Source: QWHO01 sp039809865 (GTDB lineage: Bacteria > Vulcanimicrobiota > Xenobia > Xenobiales > QWHO01). Taken from it: DNA of 64,000 bases. A program made the position numbers and the translations under genes. Below the pieces are notes generated by a model. That model was not told where the DNA came from, made no database searches, and saw only the letters and a program-made list of their open reading frames with translations. Location: positions 1-64,000 of the forward strand of contig JBDHVW010000031.1 of assembly GCA_039809865.1 (NCBI GenBank), in the 5' to 3' direction. Positions 61,330-64,000 of this stretch are shown here, one piece after another (within the stretch, counting starts at the first letter, position 1; each line of letters begins with the position of its first letter).

Positions 61330-61806
61330 TTATTGCCCTGAGTCTATCGTGTGCGGGAAGCCCGGCTCGAAGATGCTGTGCAGCGCCCGCTGCATGAACG
61401 TGGGCTTGCGGGGCGGCGGCTTGGGGACGTACACCGGCGCATCCGGCGCGTCCTCTTTCATGGCCGGGACCACCACGAAGGCGACCTCGTCCTTGCGCAC
61501 CAGGCCCAGCTTCTCGCGAGCCACTTCCTCGACGCCGGCATCGGTCTTGAGATAATTGACCCGCTCGGAGAGGATCTTGTTCTGCTGCTTGAGCACGGCG
61601 ATCTCGGACTCGAGCCGGTCGGTCTCCTGCAGCTTGGCCTCGTAATTGGCCTGCTTGCGGGCGCACAAGAAGTAGAAGTTGTAGCCCACGATGCCCAGGG
61701 CGATCAAGAGCAGCAGGCTGATCAGCGAACGGCCGTGCCGCATGGCGGGAGTATCGACGATCTCTTCATCCGAGCGCTTGGCTTCAACCGATACGTGCCG
61801 GGTCAT
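61330..61806 (-). CDS. FtsB/DivIC septum formation initiator
   Basis: 158 residues: cytoplasmic N-tail, one membrane helix (about 29-47, LISLLLLIALGIVGYNFYF), and a periplasmic coiled coil (NYEAKLQETDRLESEIAVLK) typical of FtsB/DivIC, followed by VARELKL-type VAREKLGLVRKDEV. It stabilises the FtsL-FtsB-FtsQ cell-division complex. The C-terminal 50 residues (Pro-rich, PKPPPRKP) extend beyond the usual length of about 105-120. It sits between pyruvate kinase and S1-domain genes. Confidence 0.85.
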   Translation of the reverse strand: MTRHVSVEAKRSDEEIVDTPAMRHGRSLISLLLLIALGIVGYNFYFLCARKQANYEAKLQETDRLESEIAVLKQQNKILSERVNYLKTDAGVEEVAREKLGLVRKDEVAFVVVPAMKEDAPDAPVYVPKPPPRKPTFMQRALHSIFEPGFPHTIDSGQ

Positions 61807-61842
61807 AGGCGGGAATTTTCTTCAACGACCCTGGAATATCCT

Positions 61843-63258
61843 TCAGATACGGTGCACCTGGACCGTGTTCGTCGGACTGCCCGGCGGAACGCCCGCGGCC
61901 AGGATGACGATATCGCCCGCGTGCACCAGGTCGGCGCCCTTGGCGGCCAGGATGGAGGCCTTGATCAGCTCCTCGGCGGTGTGGTAGTTGGCCACCACCA
62001 GGGGGCGCACCCCGAACAACAGGTTGAGCTGGCGAGCGATCTCGTGCGAGGACGAGATGCCCACGATCATGCAGCCGGGCCGGTGGCGGGCGATGGCCTG
62101 CACCGTGCGTCCGCTGGTGGTGCAGGCCAGGATGGCCTTGGCGTGCAGGCGGTTGGCCAGCCGACAGGTGCCCATGGCCACCTGGTTCACGATCAGGGCC
62201 TCGGGAGTGGTCTCCACCGGCTCGAACTCAGGCACGAACTCGACCAGCGGCTCGGTCTCGCGCGCGATGCGGTCCATCACCCGCACGGACTGCAGCGGGT
62301 AGAGCCCGCTGGCCGTCTCCCCGCTCAGCATCACGGCGTCGGTGCCGTCTAAAATGGCGTTGGCCACGTCGGTCGCCTCGGCGCGCGTGGGGCGTGGATT
62401 GCGAATCATCGAGTCGAGCATCTGGGTGGCCGTGATGACCGGACGCTCGTAACGGCGGCACAGCTCGATGGTACGCTTCTGGATCATGGGCACGCGCTCG
62501 ATGGGGACCTCGATGCCCAGGTCGCCGCGGGCCACCATGATGCCGTCCGCCGAGGCCACGATGCTCTCGAGATTGTCGACGGCCTCGCGCTTCTCGATCT
62601 TGACGATCACGGGGCGGTGGATGCCCACCTCGCTCATCACCGCCCGCAGCGGGATGAGGTCGCTGGCCTGGCGCACGAAGCTCAAAGCCACGTAATCCAC
62701 GCCCTGCGCGAGCCCGAAGCGTAAATCCTCGCCATCCTTGGCCGTCATCGCCGGCACCGACAGCAGCGTGTGCGGCAGGTTGACGCCCTTCTTGGAGAGG
62801 AGGGGGCCGCCTTCCACGACCTTGGTCACCACGTCGTTGCCCTCGACGGCCGTCACCACCAGCTCGAGCAACCCGTCGTCGAGCAGGATCGGGTCGCCCA
62901 CGTGGGCCTCGCGCGCGAGGCGCTCGTAGGTGACGTGCGCGCGCTGCGCGTCGCCGATCTCGAGAGGGTCGGACGTCAGCCGGAACTCGTCCTCGGCCTT
63001 CAGCACGGTCTCGGGCGTCATCTTGCCCAGGCGGATCTTGGGACCGCAGAGATCTTGCAGAATGGCCACCGGCTCGCCCAGCTCCACGGCGATGGAGCGG
63101 ATCATCTTGATGCGCTCGGCGTGCCACTCGTAGGTCCCGTGTGAGAAGTTGAGGCGGGCCACGTCCATGCCGGTCTGGATCAGCTTGCGGATCATGTCCT
63201 CGGACTCGGTGGTGGGTCCGAGCGTGCAGACGATGCGGGTGCGCGAGCCGGGAGTCAT
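61843..63258 (-). CDS. pyk: Pyruvate kinase
   Basis: 471 residues, full length. It converts phosphoenolpyruvate and ADP to pyruvate and ATP. Key elements: RTRIVCTLGPTTES, DVARLNFSHGTYE (nucleotide/substrate loop), MVARGDLGIEVP, the catalytic Lys in VKIEKREAV, and the T-binding TATQMLDSMI. The C-terminal domain is present (about 350-471). Its start overlaps the stop of accA (ATGA), so glycolytic output and fatty-acid synthesis entry are co-transcribed. Confidence 0.97.
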   Translation of the reverse strand: MTPGSRTRIVCTLGPTTESEDMIRKLIQTGMDVARLNFSHGTYEWHAERIKMIRSIAVELGEPVAILQDLCGPKIRLGKMTPETVLKAEDEFRLTSDPLEIGDAQRAHVTYERLAREAHVGDPILLDDGLLELVVTAVEGNDVVTKVVEGGPLLSKKGVNLPHTLLSVPAMTAKDGEDLRFGLAQGVDYVALSFVRQASDLIPLRAVMSEVGIHRPVIVKIEKREAVDNLESIVASADGIMVARGDLGIEVPIERVPMIQKRTIELCRRYERPVITATQMLDSMIRNPRPTRAEATDVANAILDGTDAVMLSGETASGLYPLQSVRVMDRIARETEPLVEFVPEFEPVETTPEALIVNQVAMGTCRLANRLHAKAILACTTSGRTVQAIARHRPGCMIVGISSSHEIARQLNLLFGVRPLVVANYHTAEELIKASILAAKGADLVHAGDIVILAAGVPPGSPTNTVQVHRI

Positions 63259-64000
63259 GCGCGCAAGGGGCTGTCGAGCACCACGCCCATCCTGCGATAC
63301 TTGTCGTAACGCTGCTTCACGCGCTCCTCGGGCGAGAGCAACAGCAGCTCGCCCAGGTGCTTGCGCAGGGCTCTGGCCACGGTCTCGAAGACCAGTGGAA
63401 TGTCGCGGTGGGCCCCTCCCAGGGGCTCGGGCAGCACTTCGTCCACCAGCCCCAGGCGCAGGAGGATCTCGGAGGTCAACCCCAACGAGGCGGCCGCCTG
63501 CTCGGCTTTGGAGGCGTCGCGCCAGAGGATGGTGGCGCAGCCCTCGGGCGAGATGACCGAATAGACGGAATTCTCCAGCATCAGCACGCGGTCGCCCACG
63601 GCGATGCCCAGCGCGCCGCCGCTGCCGCCCTCGCCAATGACCAGGGTGACGATGGGCGAGCCGAGCTCGGTCATCAGGGCGATGTTGGTCGCAATGGCCT
63701 CGTACTGACCGCGCTCCTCGGCCTCGATGCCTGGATAGGCACCCGGCGTGTCTACGAACGTGAAGATCGGCATCTTGAAGCGGTGGCCCAGGCTCATCAG
63801 GCGGCCGGCCTTCCGGAACCCCTCGGGGTTGGGCATGCCGAAGTTGCGGGCCAGGTTGTCCTTGGTGTCCTTGCCCTTCTGGTGACCCACCACCAGGCAG
63901 GCCCGTCCCTCGAAGCGCGCCAGCCCGGCCACGATGGCCGGATCGTCGGCGAAAAGGCGGTCCCCGTGCAGCTCCATGAAATCGGTGAACAGCGCCTGGA
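63255..64000 (-). CDS. accA: Acetyl-CoA carboxylase carboxyltransferase alpha subunit (5' end outside window)
   Basis: 248 visible residues of AccA, running off the right edge (QALFTDFMELHGDR leads in). Family blocks GRACLVVGHQKGKDTK, GRLMSLGHRFKMPIFTFVDTPGAYPG and GEGGSGGALGIAVGD (the carboxyltransferase oxyanion and CoA region) are intact. It transfers CO2 from biotin to acetyl-CoA. The stop overlaps the pyk start. Confidence 0.97.
   Translation of the reverse strand, partial: QALFTDFMELHGDRLFADDPAIVAGLARFEGRACLVVGHQKGKDTKDNLARNFGMPNPEGFRKAGRLMSLGHRFKMPIFTFVDTPGAYPGIEAEERGQYEAIATNIALMTELGSPIVTLVIGEGGSGGALGIAVGDRVLMLENSVYSVISPEGCATILWRDASKAEQAAASLGLTSEILLRLGLVDEVLPEPLGGAHRDIPLVFETVARALRKHLGELLLLSPEERVKQRYDKYRRMGVVLDSPLRA

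Overview
The window is high-GC bacterial chromosomal DNA with dense genes on both strands. No phage, insertion sequence or CRISPR array is visible. It begins inside rpoB, ends inside accA and carries one tRNA-Leu. Many lipoproteins, pseudopilins, HD-GYP and hybrid-kinase signalling and a LolD-like ABC ATPase suggest a free-living, probably diderm, environmental bacterium. I cannot assign a phylum. At least seven genes have a TANNNT hexamer 5-7 bases before the start codon, the layout of leaderless transcripts known from Deinococcus and some other lineages.

Layout. 1-7.9 kb: rpoB and a Crp/Fnr regulator (minus strand), then a PocR/GAF/GAF/HD-GYP protein, a degenerate glucose-6-phosphate isomerase homologue, small proteins and tryptophanase. 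8-12.2 kb (minus): a pseudopilin pair (one frameshifted), a membrane protein, a double cold-shock-domain protein, a TPR protein and a Gly/Ala-rich protein. 12.4-21.2 kb (plus): two related Cys-containing exported proteins, a His-rich protein, a beta-propeller, then a tightly packed operon with a 31-codon Cys-ending peptide, a SPASM radical SAM enzyme, a SUMF1-like protein, a NosL-like protein, an FtsX/LolD-type ABC transporter and a polytopic membrane protein. This looks like an undescribed RiPP (modified peptide) system with a possible copper link. 21.2-26 kb: a KaiB homologue followed directly by a 1478-residue PAS/GAF hybrid histidine kinase, with no KaiC in view.

26-38.5 kb: TPR-like and zinc-ribbon proteins, a nucleotidyltransferase (AbiEii-like) mini-operon ending in a scar, a second pseudopilin operon, a transmembrane Ser/Thr kinase, a calpain with an EF-hand, an acetyltransferase, about 0.9 kb of gene remnants, and a cytoplasmic beta-propeller. 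38.5-52.2 kb: large lineage-specific proteins including an anthrax-lethal-factor-like metalloprotease, HEAT-like repeat proteins and three big lipoproteins. 52.3-60.1 kb: a CocE-type hydrolase, an ADP-ribosylation/crystallin J1 family protein, a lipase, an Asp/Asn beta-hydroxylase family protein and a metalloprotease lipoprotein. 60.1-64 kb (minus): tRNA-Leu, an AT-richer orphan gene, then housekeeping genes for an S1-domain protein, FtsB/DivIC, pyruvate kinase and acetyl-CoA carboxylase alpha.

How the genes fit together: 15.5-21.2 kb reads as one unit, in which a peptide is made, modified by the radical SAM enzyme and possibly handled at the envelope by NosL-like and ABC components. The KaiB/kinase pair reads as a split SasA-like signalling module. 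Most other groups are short operons joined by ATGA or TTGA overlaps.
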